The position numbers and the translations under genes were made by a program. Source: Cochliopodium minus (taxonomy: Eukaryota; Discosea; Himatismenida; Cochliopodiidae). Taken from it: a stretch of DNA of 64,000 nt. Shown here piece by piece: positions 47,001 to 59,895 of the stretch (the stretch's first letter is position 1; every line of letters starts with the position of its first letter). The notes beneath the pieces are model-generated. The model saw only the letters and a list, made by a program, of their open reading frames with translations. It was not told the DNA's origin and searched no databases. The DNA is taken from positions 1 through 64,000 of the forward strand of contig JAMYWO010000043.1 of the NCBI GenBank assembly GCA_024220525.1. Direction: 5' to 3'.

Positions 47001-48780
47001 AAACTTGTCCTGTGAAAACATCTTGGTTGCAAATCTCGATTTGGTCAATGTGGTATGTTTTCAAACAACTTTTAATTTAAATTTTTATTTACTTTTTAAT
47101 TTTTTTGAAAGGATTTGACCGTTTTAAAATTGACCCAGTTTTGCATCAATGAACCCAAAAAGAATATCTCAAAAAAGATGAACCTCTCCATCAACAATCC
47201 CATCGAAGAAAAGAAGAAGACCACACTCAAGCCCAAAGCCACCTCGCCCACCTCTTCCTTTGTCAAAAAGCACAAGAGATCATTATCATCCAACGGAAGT
47301 CCCAAAACGACATTCTCCGAAAAAGAAAAAAGTATCAATTTGACTTCCCTCTCTCACACTACTTCACCCAACAACTCATCCGAAAACGATTCTTCATCTG
47401 CCAACAATTCTCCGCGAAAAAACTTTCTTAAATTGCATACCTTGACTTTTTCTTCTTCTCCCAGCAAACCCATCACTTTGTCTTCTCTCAACTCTAATAA
47501 ATGGATTAAATATTCCAACTCTACTAACATTTCTCCTAAAAAAACTAGTGATCATTTTTCTGAGAGGAAGATCACTCAGTCTTCTTCTTTGGACAAGCGT
47601 GACTCTTGTTTTGATGACTTGAGGGAGAATGTCAATCCTTTGTTGATTCCTAAGGAGGAGTTTGGGAATACTACTGATAGTTTGGATGGTGAAGATTATT
47701 TCTATTCTTCTGGAAATTCTGAAAATGATGATTTCAACGAAAAAAGAATCAAAGGTATATATAAAAAATTCAATTTGAGATTTCAATTTAATTAATTATT
47801 CATTAATTTAAAAAAAAAACAATCTTCATTTTTTTTTAGGTGATTTGGTTGTTGATTATCAAGATTATAATGATTCTGGATCTGAAAAGGGAGATTGGAA
47901 TGAAAAAAGCATACATAGCAAACACACAGACGATCTGTGCAGATACTGCAAAGAAAGAACAAAGGAAATGAGAGAACATCTCATCTTTTGCCCCTCCTTC
48001 CCATTACGTTGCATCTATTGTCTTTACAAATTCCCGAGATCAGTGATAGAGATTCACATGCAAAAGTGTTTGAAACTGACAACACCTTTCTCTTCTAATT
48101 ATTCCGTTAATTCCAAGTTTTTTTCTAAAAAAGAAGAAAAAATCTCCTTTAAGAAAAAATACGACAAAGACAATTGGTTTGTTACTTCTCCTCCTGAAGT
48201 TCTTGATGGAGCTGAGTTTACTTCAAAATCAGATGTTTATCTTTATTCCCTTACTCTTTGGCAAATTTTGCTTCCTCGGGAGACTTTGTACGAGAATCAT
48301 CTTTTTGAAACTCCTCAGCTTATACGCTACATTAAAAAGGGTTTAGCTCGTCCTGAAATGCCTTCTAAGGTTAAACCTTCCATTAGATTTTTAATACAGA
48401 GTTGTTGGAACAAAGATCCTTGTTCTCGTCCCAACTTTTCTACTATTGTTGATTATCTTCAAAATCTTGACAAGTTGACTGTCAAAAAACTTGATAATCT
48501 TCTCATGTCTTCTCCTGAACAATATCTTGGCTCTCTTGGTTGGTTGGATGATTTCGAATCAGATCCTCTTGTTGAATCTTTACAAAAACATCTTTGTGAT
48601 TTCAAGAATCCTCTTTCTAAATCTGTAAATTTTTACAAAAACAACAAAAAGGATGAGCTTCTTTTTTCTTCTTCTAAATTACCTTCTATTGATAAGAAGA
48701 TTATGATAGGTTTGGCTCGTTCTAAAATGAAAAATTCCAGTAAAAATGAAGATTTATTTTTGTATGATATTGATAAATAA
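44058..48780 (+). CDS. Ras-like / G-alpha-like (F-box) / MSP-like / TKL pseudokinase fusion
   Basis: Ten exons join in frame into about 1375 residues. Approximate layout: 14-150 Ras-like domain (YRKQLKIDDQTILVDFLDTA, GQEEFSAMRDQW), but its P-loop is GISGTNNS and NKxD is GNRS, so nucleotide binding is doubtful. 185-470: G-alpha-like domain with an intact P-loop (GSENSGKTTF), RPTVKQT, DTPG for DVGG and TKVD for NKxD. An F-box-like helix set (IIPRNIILKIISLLNEKEQQ) sits where G-alpha has its helical domain. 575-660: MSP/VAP-like beta sandwich. 690-1260: TKL-type kinase with VTIKK kept, but HRD is HQN and DFG is QFC. A 290-residue S-rich insert carries two C2HC (TRAF-type) zinc fingers (CRYCKERTKEMREHLIFC; CIYC...HMQKC) before PPEVL and KSDVYLYSLTLWQIL. 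Exons 2 and 3 are 9 and 25 nt. Confidence 0.85.
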
Positions 48781-48893
48781 GTAGATATTTGTTTTTAATA
48801 AAAAATTTTATTTGATTTTTGAAAACAAATTTTAATTTTCTCAAGGTTTTTTTTTCTCATTTATTTTTCTTTGTTCCCTCAAATAAAATGAAC

Positions 48894-51800
48894 TCACAAA
48901 GTATCTTCTTGAAGATTAGAGGCTTGAATAAAACCAACCTCTCCAGAAGTTTTATTAGTACCATACCACCATTCCTCTGAAGTTTTCTTCAAAACAACCT
49001 AAAATCAAAAAACACAAAAAAATAAAAAAAAATAAAAAAAAAAAATAAAAATAATTACAAAAACATCTCCTTGTTTCATTTGTAATACATATTTGTTTGT
49101 TTCATGAGGACCAATATCAAATTTACAAATGTACTGCTGTACATCAGTTTCAGGGAGAGTTTCAACATTCATAACTTCAGAGGAAGACTTTATTTTCTTC
49201 AACTCGTTGAGGGAGCTCTTGAAACTTTTTTTCATGTTGGAGAGTTTTCTCTTCTCTATTCCCTCCAATTCCAATTCTTCAACTTGTTCATTTCCTTCCT
49301 CTAAAAAAAATTTAAAATAATTTAAAAATTTAAAATAAAATAATTTAAAATAAAAATTTTACCGTCATAATTTTCGGGATTATTGATTCCAGAAAGACTT
49401 TTGAAATCCAAAACATTTTGAACAGCCATTTTCAAAAGACTCTTGGTTCCAACAACATCCTTCAACAAGTTGATCCCCATGATGGACAAATTGAGTTTGG
49501 GTAACTCTTTGGGCATGCTGCTCTCTTGGATAGGTTTGGGTTGTTCGGTGAAAGAGGAGCAAAACTTTTTCACGGATTCTATTCTCTCCATTATTTTCTT
49601 TTCTTCTTCCGTCTCTTTGAATATTGGTAACAAATTTCTGTTGATGTCCGCAAAGTATCTTTTTTTTTTTTTGTAAAGAAATAAAATTTTTTGGATGATT
49701 TAAAATAAAATGAAATTTTTTATCAAAATTAATTAAAAGAATTATTACAAAAAATTTCTACCAAAAAATAAAAATATAAATAAAAAATAAACAATAAATT
49801 TTAAAAAACAAGAAAAAAAGATAATTTAAAAAAAAATTACTTTGGTATTTTGTTTATGATTTGATTTCTGACACCAACATTATCAGATTCTACAAATAAA
49901 AGAATTTTATTCATAATCTCGTTGAAGTTTTGGAACATTTTCTGCATAATTTTTTCTTTGGAGGAGATTTCTTTCAAAATGATGTTCAAGTAAGTCCTCC
50001 TGTTCTCGAAAAGCTGTTTTAATTCTTGGAAACTTATTTTGAGATCTTCCTGCTTCTCGTTTCTAAACATTTTTTTCTCCAAAAGAAGTTTTTTGTTTTT
50101 GTATATTTCCAATCTAAATATAAATAAAATTTTAAAAAATAATATAAAATATTTAAAAAAAATAAATGAAATAAAAATAAATGAAGTTAATTAAAATAAA
50201 TGAAATATTTAAAAAAATTTTAATGAAAAGTGGTATTAAATGAAATAAAAATGTGAATGTTAATGTAAATACAAAATTAATAAAATAAATATTTAAAAAT
50301 AAATGTAAAATAAAAATATTTAAAAATAAAAATAAAAAAACAAAAATAATTAAAATAATTAAAAATTAAAAAATTAAAAAAAAAAAATTTTTATAAACCT
50401 TGCTTCCAATTTACGAATTTCTTCGTTGATGAGTTTGTCGTGTTCAGAGAGAGAAAGGTTGGTGTCCATTTGGTTGTTATTGAAAACGCGCAAAGGAGAA
50501 AGAATGGGAAACTTGACTTCAGCAAAGTTGAGCTTATCGCTGAAAATGTGGTTAAAGTGAAGCTCCAGCTGCTCGAGGTACTTGGGCTCCAAAACGACCA
50601 ACAATTTGCTTCGAATGTACTCGATGTAAGGATTAGAAGCTTGCCACAACTGGATCTCCTCCAAAAAAGAAGAAAAAGAACTCGAAAAGCTTTTGATTCC
50701 GTTGTTGGAGACTTCAATCTTCTCCTTGATGATCACATCTAAACTCTCCTCTACTTTTTTTTGTACGTTGAAATACTGGGCAAAGTTTTTGAAGGAGCAG
50801 AGGAGGGTGGTGAGTTCGGTGAGGACGGGGTTGGTGCTGAGGAGTTGCAGCTCGTAAATCTCTTTGATGAAGTCGATGACGGAGAATTTGTTGTCGTCCA
50901 ACTCGAGGAGGATGCCGAAGAGACCCTTGAGGGAATTGGAAAGCTCCGGCTTGTCTATTTTGTTGACGAAATAAAAATGGAGGATGTTTTCGAGTGCAAA
51001 AGTGACGTTGAAGACAGAAATGAAGGAGATGTGCACCTTGCTTTGCACTTTGTCCTTTTCGGTGAAAAAGCTCACGGGGATGTCTTCTTGCATGTCGGAG
51101 ATCCAACTTTGAAGCTTCTCTATGATTTTGGAGGAGTTGGCGAGGAAGCGGTAGTCTTTGTTTCCCGAGTCCCTGTTTCCCCTCAATGTGTTGGTGAGTT
51201 TATCATTGGTTCTGGGAGTAATAACGATTCTTCTAATCTTCTTTTGTTCATCCTCATTACTAACATTATTTAAATTTTTATTATTAACAATAGAAGTATT
51301 ATTGTTTTCAGTATTATTATTATTATTGTTATTATTGTTATTATTATTTAAGTTGTTTGAACTTTGAGCTTTATTGTTGGGATTATTATTTGTTTCTTTA
51401 TTTTCTTTGTGTTGAGGATGTGTTTGGGCTCTCACATTCACAGTCGAGGGCTTTTCTACTTTGAAGTAGGAGCTGCACAGACTGTTGATCTGCACGATGA
51501 GGGCGGAGATGAAGAAGTTCTGCTTTGTCACTGTGAACTGCCCATTCAAACACAAGTCATCCCAATCTCTGCTTGTCTCATTACTATTTATTATTTCATT
51601 TATCAACTGTGTTTTTAATTGGATGTTAAATCCAATACCTAAATTTAAAATAAATTAAAAATAAAATAAAAATTGAAAAAAATTGTTTAAATTAAAAATT
51701 GAAAAAAAATATTTGTGAAAAAATAATATTTTAAATGATAAAAAAAAAAATAAAAAAATAAAACAAAAATTAAAAAATGAATAAAAATCGAAAAATTTTT

Positions 51801-54800
51801 TAAAAAATTGAAAAAAAAAAGTTTGAAAAAAAATAACAGTTATAAAATTGTTTTAAAAAAAATTATTTTATTTTTACCTTGTACAGCTAATAATTGATTA
51901 ATGATGTTTTGATCATTACCCTCATTAATGACGCACTTGTCCCTGAAATACAAGAACAAAACGAGGAGGTCATTCACCATCTCGTAGTATCTCCAGTTGA
52001 TGTGGTCCTTCTTTTCTGGCTCGTGTTCGTGAAGTTTAGTTCTTTTGTTGAAACTCTCATCCAAATAAATTAATTGTGCATTAAAGTCTCCTAAAAATAT
52101 TTTAAATATAAAAATTAATTTTTTTAGTTCTTTTTTTAATTTTTAATTTTTATTATTTTTATTATTTTTCATTTTCATTTTTTATTTTTATTTTTTACCA
52201 ATATGAGGCACTGCGTGTTTTTCTTCCTCGAATAATTTTTTGAGCTGTTGTCTGTAATTGTTAATATTTTGTGCTTGATTGAATTGATATGATCCCTTTT
52301 TTTTAAATAGAAATAAATAAAAATAAATGAAAAAAAAAAAAAAATGAAAAAAATATAAATTAAAAATAAAAATAAAAAATTAAAAAATTAAAAATAAAAC
52401 TAATAAATAAAAAATAAATAAAAATAAATTACAGCAGTTTCAATAACTTTTAATTGTGGAAAAGAAAAACCAATGATTTTTTTGGTTGTTAATTCAGAGT
52501 TTTTGATAGAGTCCAAAACGAGGTGGATGGAGGACATGTATGTGAAGTTGAAGTTTTTGGTTAAATGCCTCAACACTTCGCACCAATAATTCACTCTCTC
52601 CTGCCTCTCTATCTTTCCATTCGCAGACAATATTGTTGTCAAAGCAAAACTGTTTAGCTAAAAAAAAACAAAAGAGTTAATTTAAAAATTATTAAAATAA
52701 AAAACAATAAAGAAATTAATTTAAATTTTAAAATTAATAAAGGAATTAATTTAAAAAATATTTTCAATTAAAATAAAAAAAATTATAAAAAAAAACATTT
52801 AAAAAAAATATTTAAAAAAAAAAAGCTAAAAAAAAAAATTTTACGTTATTGTAATGAGCAGTCCAAGTTTTCACAGTGGGATTTTCTTGTTGAAGCTTGA
52901 AATACTGACAAATGTAAATGTTCTTCAAGAAAGTGTAAGAAATCTGATCCAAGTAAAAAGCGACATCCTTAGGTTTACAGACGTTGAAAATATCCAAAAG
53001 CTGGGTGTACTTGAGTTTAGGATGATTAAACTCGAACGCCTTGAAAGAAATGTTGTTCTGCAGTTTTCTTAGTAAGAGCATGTCATAATTTGTTAAGAAC
53101 TTTTCCATTTCTTGGAAAATGTCTTTGTCGTCCCAGCAGTAGTAGTCTTTGTTTGCTATCCATTGGTCGATGAACTTTGTTATTCTGAAGTTTCTTCTTT
53201 TGTTTATTGATACGAAATCTTGGTTGTTGGGTATGTTTTTGACAGACAATGATTCTACTCTTTTTAAAATCAAAAAAAAAAAATTTTAAAAAATGAAAAT
53301 AAATTTAAATAAAATCTGTTTTAATTTATTTAATTTTTTAAATGGACAGAATATTTAAAATATTTACTTTTTTTTCAGTGAAGAAACAAAATCGGTTCCA
53401 GAAATCCAATCGAACCAAGTCAACATCAAAGTTTGTTGGTATTTTTTAACATTCTCATGTTCGTCATCAAAAATACAATCCAAAATTGCTTGTTATAAAA
53501 AAATTAAAAAAAATATTAATCAAAAAAATAATGTTAAAAAAAGATTTTTTTAAAAAAAAATATTTTTTTTATTGTACCATCAACTGTACCACAAAGTCTA
53601 ACAAATTTTTTAAATTATTAATCAAGTAAATAAGGAGTGAAAGACTTACATGGTAGGGGGATAAAACAAAGAGTAGCAGATGGTCGGAAGATTTTTTCTA
53701 TCAGTAATCGCAAAAACGCTTTCTGGCCCGCAAAAAATTTTGGAAATATATACATTTTGTAAATGACCCAAATCTAAAGAAGTAAGAGGCATTGTCTCTC
53801 CCTTGATGAAAAAAAATGTGAAAAAAAATCAAAAAAAATAAATTTAAATTAAAAATAAAAATAAATTTAAAAATAAATTTAAAAATAAAATGAACATAAA
53901 TATAAATGTAAAAATAAATAAAATGTAAAAATAAATAAAATGAAAAAAAAATTTTGAACACTCCTCATTTTATTACCCTAAAAAAATCAGATCCCCACAA
54001 AAATATCTTTCCGTCATGTGTTAAACTTGCAGTAAAGTAAATACCACAAGATATTTGGCGGGATTTGGGTAAATCTTTCACTCTTTTAAATTTGGTGACA
54101 AATATGAGTTTTTTGGTTTCATACCCTAATTGGTTTTTTGTGTTCATTCCTGCAGTGAACACAATGCCATTTTCGTTGATCGCAGAAATATGACGGAGAC
54201 CCAACGAAATATCTACCATTTTCTCCTCACTTTTTATCATTATGGGTGTCTATTATAATAATACAAATAAAATAATTTTGACTATTTATGAATTTGAAAA
54301 AAATAGTTTTTTAAATCGTTTTTTATTTTGAAAGATGAATCCATTTATTTTAAAAAAATTGTTTTGAAATTTTTATTTGTATCAAGTTTTTTTTAAAAGA
54401 GCATATTTCTTACCTTGAAAACTTCATATCCCTTTTCATTTCCAGAACCCCAATAAAAAACTTTTCCAGTAGAAGTCAACAAAGCACTATTTCTTTCATT
54501 CGCAACTACTTTAATAGCTTTACAATCGCTTTTTTTAAGTCCCTCGAGTTTTTTCAAATCTATGAGAGCACATGTAGTAGAATTTGAACTCACTCCCAAA
54601 ACAAACTTGTCATTATTCCCAATAGTAATGACTTCACCATTTTCTGTCAAAAAAACAAGATGTGAAAGTCCTAATTTTAAAAATGAAAATTTTAATTTTA
54701 AAGCTTATTTGAAATTTCAAATTAAAATTAAAATTAAAATTAATATTAAAAATATTTTTTATAAATTTGATTTTTACCTATTCCTACACTTTTTATCTTT

Positions 54801-55627
54801 GATATCATCTTTATATCCATTTTCTCTTTTTGCATTTCATGTATTATATCTTCATTTTCATATGCTTGCACAGGCACGAAGATAGGTCTCACTATTCCAC
54901 TCAAATCACCCCATATATAAAGATTTTGTCCTCTAGAATTAGGATCTAAACACAATGCAGAACACATAGATGGTCCCATTGATATCTAGGCAGAATATAC
55001 AATATTTCAAGAAATAAATTTTATTTTTCAAATAATATTCTTACCTTTGTGACATTTGTCAGTGATTCTATCATTTTGGGCACTTTCAATGTTTTTAGAT
55101 TTTCACCATGACCTAATTGTCCTTCATTCCCAACACCCCTTTTCAAATATAAAAGAAAATAAATAATTTATATTTAATCATTTGAAATAAAAGGCATAGA
55201 TCAATAGATCAATTTATAAATGATATTTAAATTTATCTTCTCACAAAATATAATTTTCAATATAAAAATATATAGCTTTTACATGGTGTATATTCTTCCA
55301 TCATCAGTCAAAATAAGCTTTTGCATCAATCCTCCACACAATTCTCTCACATTTATCTGAGATGGGAAGTGAATCAATTGTGGCATCAGTTTCTCATGAC
55401 TTTCCCTTTTGTATTCCGAGTTCCTGAAGAGTCCAAATGTGAGGATTTGATCGTTAACGTGTTCCTTATTAAGTATAAATTTCAAATAATAAAATTTTTC
55501 ACTTCAAAAAAAAAGCTACATATTTTTCATCTACTTTTTTGATGGAGGATAAATTCTGAAAGGAAATAAATAGCTCAGATTTTTTCAATTTTTCGACTGA
55601 TTTTTTGAATGATTTTATATTGGACAT
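48894..55627 (-). CDS. RCC1-RasGEF-SH3 multidomain exchange factor
   Basis: More than 15 exons. The N-terminal third (55627 to about 53640) is an RCC1-type propeller: ILTFGLFRNSEYKRESHEKL, GQNLYIWGDLSG, GEVITIGNNDKFVLGVSSN, GKVFYWGSGNEKGYEVFK, GLRHISAINENGIVFTAGMN, GKIFLWGSDFFR. It runs straight into RasGEF_N (ILCGTVDAILDCIF, then YQQTLMLTWFDWISGTDF) and a RasGEF catalytic domain (KDVAFYLDQIS, NPTVKTWTAHYNN, YWCEVLRHLTKNFNFTYMSS, NNYRQQLKKLFEEEKHAVPH). A helical region with a poly-N stretch and a C-terminal SH3 domain follow (KQGDVFVVLKKTSEEWWYGT, SGEVGFIQASNL). It should activate Ras-family GTPases in the cytosol. One exon is 20 nt (53597-53578). Exon DNA at about 50440-51210 is far more GC-rich than its surroundings. 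Confidence 0.82.
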
Positions 55628-57267
55628 CCCTTCAAAATTTTTTTTTTAATTTTTTTTTCAATTAAAATTCCAATCATAAACTAATTAGAAAACTGCTATT
55701 GATCAATTAATCAAAAATCCATCTACTACCGAAATAATTGTTTTAAGAAAGACTTGAGAGGATACAAAGCAAAAAAATTTTAATTTATATTCTTTCATCA
55801 ATCTTTTTTTTTGTGTTCGATCAATCTTTTTTTTTACATTTCTTTTTTTTTTTATTTTTTGATCACAAAATTAAATAAAAAAAAAGATTGAAATGTTACA
55901 ATAGCGCATCAAACCAAAATTATTTTTCCTTCTTATTTCAATTTTTTAGCAAAACTGTTTAACAGTATTTCCAAAATTTTCACAAATTTTCTCTTTTTTT
56001 TTATACTTTTATTTTCCAAAATTTTAAGCTTATGCCTTCTATCATCGCTGAATAAATTCCTTTTTTCAATAATGCACTCTAAACCTGCTTTTTTAAAGAA
56101 TATTAGAAAGAAAAGAATTTTTTATATTAAAATAATTTTATGGCTTAAAGAAACAGAGGAATTGGTTGTTATTTTATTTATCACTACCAACCCTTTGTTA
56201 ATTTTTGATTACTTTTATTTTTAACATAATTTTTAACATAAAGATGTTAAAATTTTTATAAAAAGTGTTTAAAATGAAAAGAAATCTTCAAAAGATTAAG
56301 AATCCAAAATACATAAAATCAAAATTTTTTAAAAGACTAACAAAGAAAGCTTCAATAAAATTAGAATTCTAATATTTTCTTCAAATCTATTGCTCTGATT
56401 AATTGTTCGGATCTTTGAAAGAAAATGAAAATATTTACTTCTTTTACTATTTTGGATTAAATTGAAATTAATTGAATCATTTGAATTGGATACAAAGTAA
56501 GCCCAATATTTGATTATATTTGTTTCTTAAAAATATCTTATAAAATTAATTTATTACTGTTTATAATAATGATTTACTTTATTCAATTGTGAATCAATCA
56601 ATTAATCTGTTTTTTATTCAGAACGAGGGTGATTTTGTCAGTAAAAAAAAAAATTATATATAAATACTGTGGTGAAATGATTTAATTTTGAAATATAATA
56701 AAAATTTAGAATAGATTTTGAATTGATGAATATTGTTTGATTGATAAATCATTTGGTTGTTGTGAATAATAAAAGGTGATAGTTTCATAATAATAAATGT
56801 GGGGAATGATTTACAATTTCTTTCTTAGGAAGGATATTCATGGTCATATGAGTTCATCTTTTTGGATGGTTGTTTTTTTGATAGTTCATAATTTCAATTT
56901 TTTTTTTTTTAATATATATTGGTTTGAATTTGTTTGCTTGAAAATGGTTTGTAATTCATGATTGCCAATAAGATGAAGTATATACTTTGTATTTCTTTGT
57001 GTTTTTAAATATTAATATTTTGAAAAAACTTTCATAACATTTAAATCATTAAAAAAACTGTTAGATTTTTTTTTCATTTGAAAATAAAGCAAAATAAAGC
57101 TGACATAAAAATTTTTTTAAAGATAAATTTACTAATAAGTGGTTAATTCGCTTAAAATGGTTTAGCTAATACTAACAGTAAGAAAAATACAACTCCAAAT
57201 AATTTCAACATAAAAAATCGTTTCTTTTTTTACAAATTCAATGCAAATATTAAGAAAATAAAAAAAT
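55628..57267. other. Largest intergenic region, divergent promoters
   Basis: About 1.6 kb of AT-rich DNA between a minus-strand and a plus-strand gene. Both strands were read. There is no open frame longer than a few dozen codons, no tRNA-like T-arm and no tandem repeat. It must hold promoters for the RCC1-RasGEF gene and the following gene. Confidence 0.5.
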
Positions 57268-59895
57268 ATGAATGAAATATTTCAACTGTTATCAAATGAA
57301 AGTATCGAAAAATTGATGAGTAAATTCGAGACGGTGGATGATTTATTAGAAAATTACGTTAATGAAGAAAAATATCTCAGATTCTGTTTTAATTATAATG
57401 AAGAACAAATATCAAAATTTCACAATCTCCTCAAAAAAGTAAAAAAATAATTTTACTCTAAAAAAATTCACTAAAATTTTATTTTGCTTAAAATTTACTA
57501 TCAGTTCAGAGAAGAAAATGTTTTGAACAGAATTGATAATTGTAATCATTTTACTCTGACAATAAAATTAACCAAAAACATTTTTTTGAAGTATCATTAG
57601 AAATAAAAAAAATCAAGATGATAAAAAGTAAAGAAAATAAGAAAAATTTAATTTTTGAGAGGGGAGATGATAGTATTAGCAAATTAGAGGAGAAAATGAC
57701 AAAAGATAAAAATAAAACAACCCATGTTACTTCTATTTCAAACAAAAAAGATCAACACCCTTTATTCCAAATTATATCAAATGTAAAAATTACGTTTTAA
57801 ATTTTTTTAATTTATTTTTTTATAAATATATTTTTGAAAGGGAATAATATGTATGAATGATGATTTATTTATAGCACAATTCAAAGCAAAGAATGAAAAC
57901 GAAATCAATTCCATTTATATTTCCAACGATTTTATTAGTGATGAAGAAATAAATGGAAAAAATTTTGATAAGAGACTGATATATTGGCAATCTATTTCCA
58001 AAATATTAATAATAAATGTGAATAATGAGATTAGTGAGAATGATAATAAGATTTTAGAGAAATTGATAGAAATTAATCAAAAGATGATCAAAAATGAAGA
58101 TGATATGCCAAAACAATTGTATATTCTAGTTCATGAAGTGCAATTTCAAAATCAAATATCTGCAAAACAGAAAATAGAAGAGAATTTAAAAGATATCCTC
58201 GATAAATTGAGAAAAATATTTGAATTATCAATTCTTTGTCTCACTCCAACTCTCATCAAAAGAAAAGCACATCGACTATTCAATAGATCAGAGATTTGCC
58301 CTTCATACTTGTTCTCAATAGATGAATTAACCAAAGAAATTTATCTTTTTTCGAGCATATCCACTTTGAATAAAGGATCTGGAGAAAATGGAAAGGGATT
58401 GTTCTATTTCATGAAAAGATTAAATGATCACCTCAAAAAAGAAGATTCCATACAACAGCTAAATCTTCAAGAAATTTGGAAATTGGCGATCAAAGATCTC
58501 TTATCCAATGCAATTTATCTAAGCCCATCTAAATATCAAAGATTGATGAACAGTATTTTATCTGGCAAAAACATCTCCAAAAAAAAATTGATGAAGATAA
58601 ACAATCAAGTTTTCAAAGAGAAAATTATTCCTCATTTCTTGGATATGGTGAAGGGAATCCCGGATAGCTGTATGTATGTTGTTGATCTCGCCATTTCTTC
58701 TTTACTCAAAGAATTATGCACCACTGCCACCAAAAATAGAGAAACAGTGATTACGGGAGGACAACTGAATGCGTTTATGATAAAAAATGATATTAATTCA
58801 AAGATATCTTCATCCGAAGCCACTTCAAAAATCAAAAAGGGAATATTTGAAGCATCCGAAAGCAAAATAGATCAATATGAACACTTTACCCAAGTCACAA
58901 ATGATATTGAAAAGAAAAAGAACAATCATGGGACTTCATATTTCTTAACCTATTTTTCTCTCATTGATTCTTTCTCAGATTATTTGGAGGGAGTGCTATC
59001 CAAAGAACCCAAAGAGCTCCAATACATGAGAAATATTTTACTAAGAAAAAGAGAGGAAATCAAAGATGAGGAAAGGAAGCATTATCTCAAATTCTCCAAG
59101 CAAATTCAAATGTTCACTGATCTTTCTTTCTCTTTCATCCATCAAGTGTATATACAGCACTATTCATTGCTCCTATCTTTTCTTGAGAAAAGCTTGAAAA
59201 ATGGAAAGTATGGTTCCAAAACTAAAGTTGAAATGGAAAAAGAAATTGAGAAAATTCAAACACTTTTGTTGGACAGACAAAATTTATTCAAATTAATAAC
59301 CCCTTCCAAACATACCCAAATTAATGATAATAATATCTCTTCTTCCAAACAAACCAAGCTGTATATTCCTTCCCTTCACAAGGAATTATTTGGACACCTG
59401 GAAAAAAATAATATTCTTCCTCCTCAATTCAAAAATAGCAAGATTGTTTATATCTCTAACTCCCAATCTCATACTCTTCCAAGTGATTCCATTCAAAATT
59501 CTCTTTCAAACCACTTCAATCTCAAAAAAATCAAACCTTATTTCTTGGTTGATAAATTGAAAAAAGTTGCTCTCATTATCAACCAAAACGAGGACAAAAT
59601 AGAAGATAACACTCCTCATATCAAGGGAGTCTCTCCTGTTGTAATCAGAAATGAAAATGGATCTTTTACTTTGGAATTGATTTTCAAATACAAGACAAAT
59701 ACTCAATTACCTCTCTCTTCTTCTTTCAACTTTTTGGATAAAACTATTGAAGGCACAAATGTTAAAGTAAGGGAAAGTTTCTATAACAAAATTAAATTTG
59801 TGGGGGATCTACCAAAGGACAAGAACTTGATGTTAGTTGGAAATATGTGTTTGGGAAAATTCAATTTTTTTGTTCCTATTTTCTTTTGCCATTAA
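57268..59895 (+). CDS. Unrecognised large protein, possible dynamin/GBP-like relative
   Basis: Exons from 57268 (MNEIFQLLSNESIEKLMSKF, a SAM-like helical start), 57505, 57603-57783 and about 57839-59895. The last joins as FQIISNGIICMNDDLFIAQF. The exon at 57505 changes frame near the TTTT at 57549; one extra T would make NCNHFYSDNKINQKHFFEVS continuous, so a sequencing indel is likely. The region WQSISKILIINVNNEISEND, then LEKLIEINQKMIK and QLYILVHEVQFQN, has the order seen after the G3 motif in guanylate-binding and related large GTPases. No P-loop was found, so this is only a hint. The C-terminal half is helical and charged. No function is assigned. Confidence 0.5.

Noticed and set aside
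50440-51273. Long plus-strand and second minus-frame ORFs rich in E, G and V or in R and H
   Set aside because: They are shadows of the GC-rich RasGEF exon, whose own frame carries the coherent protein.
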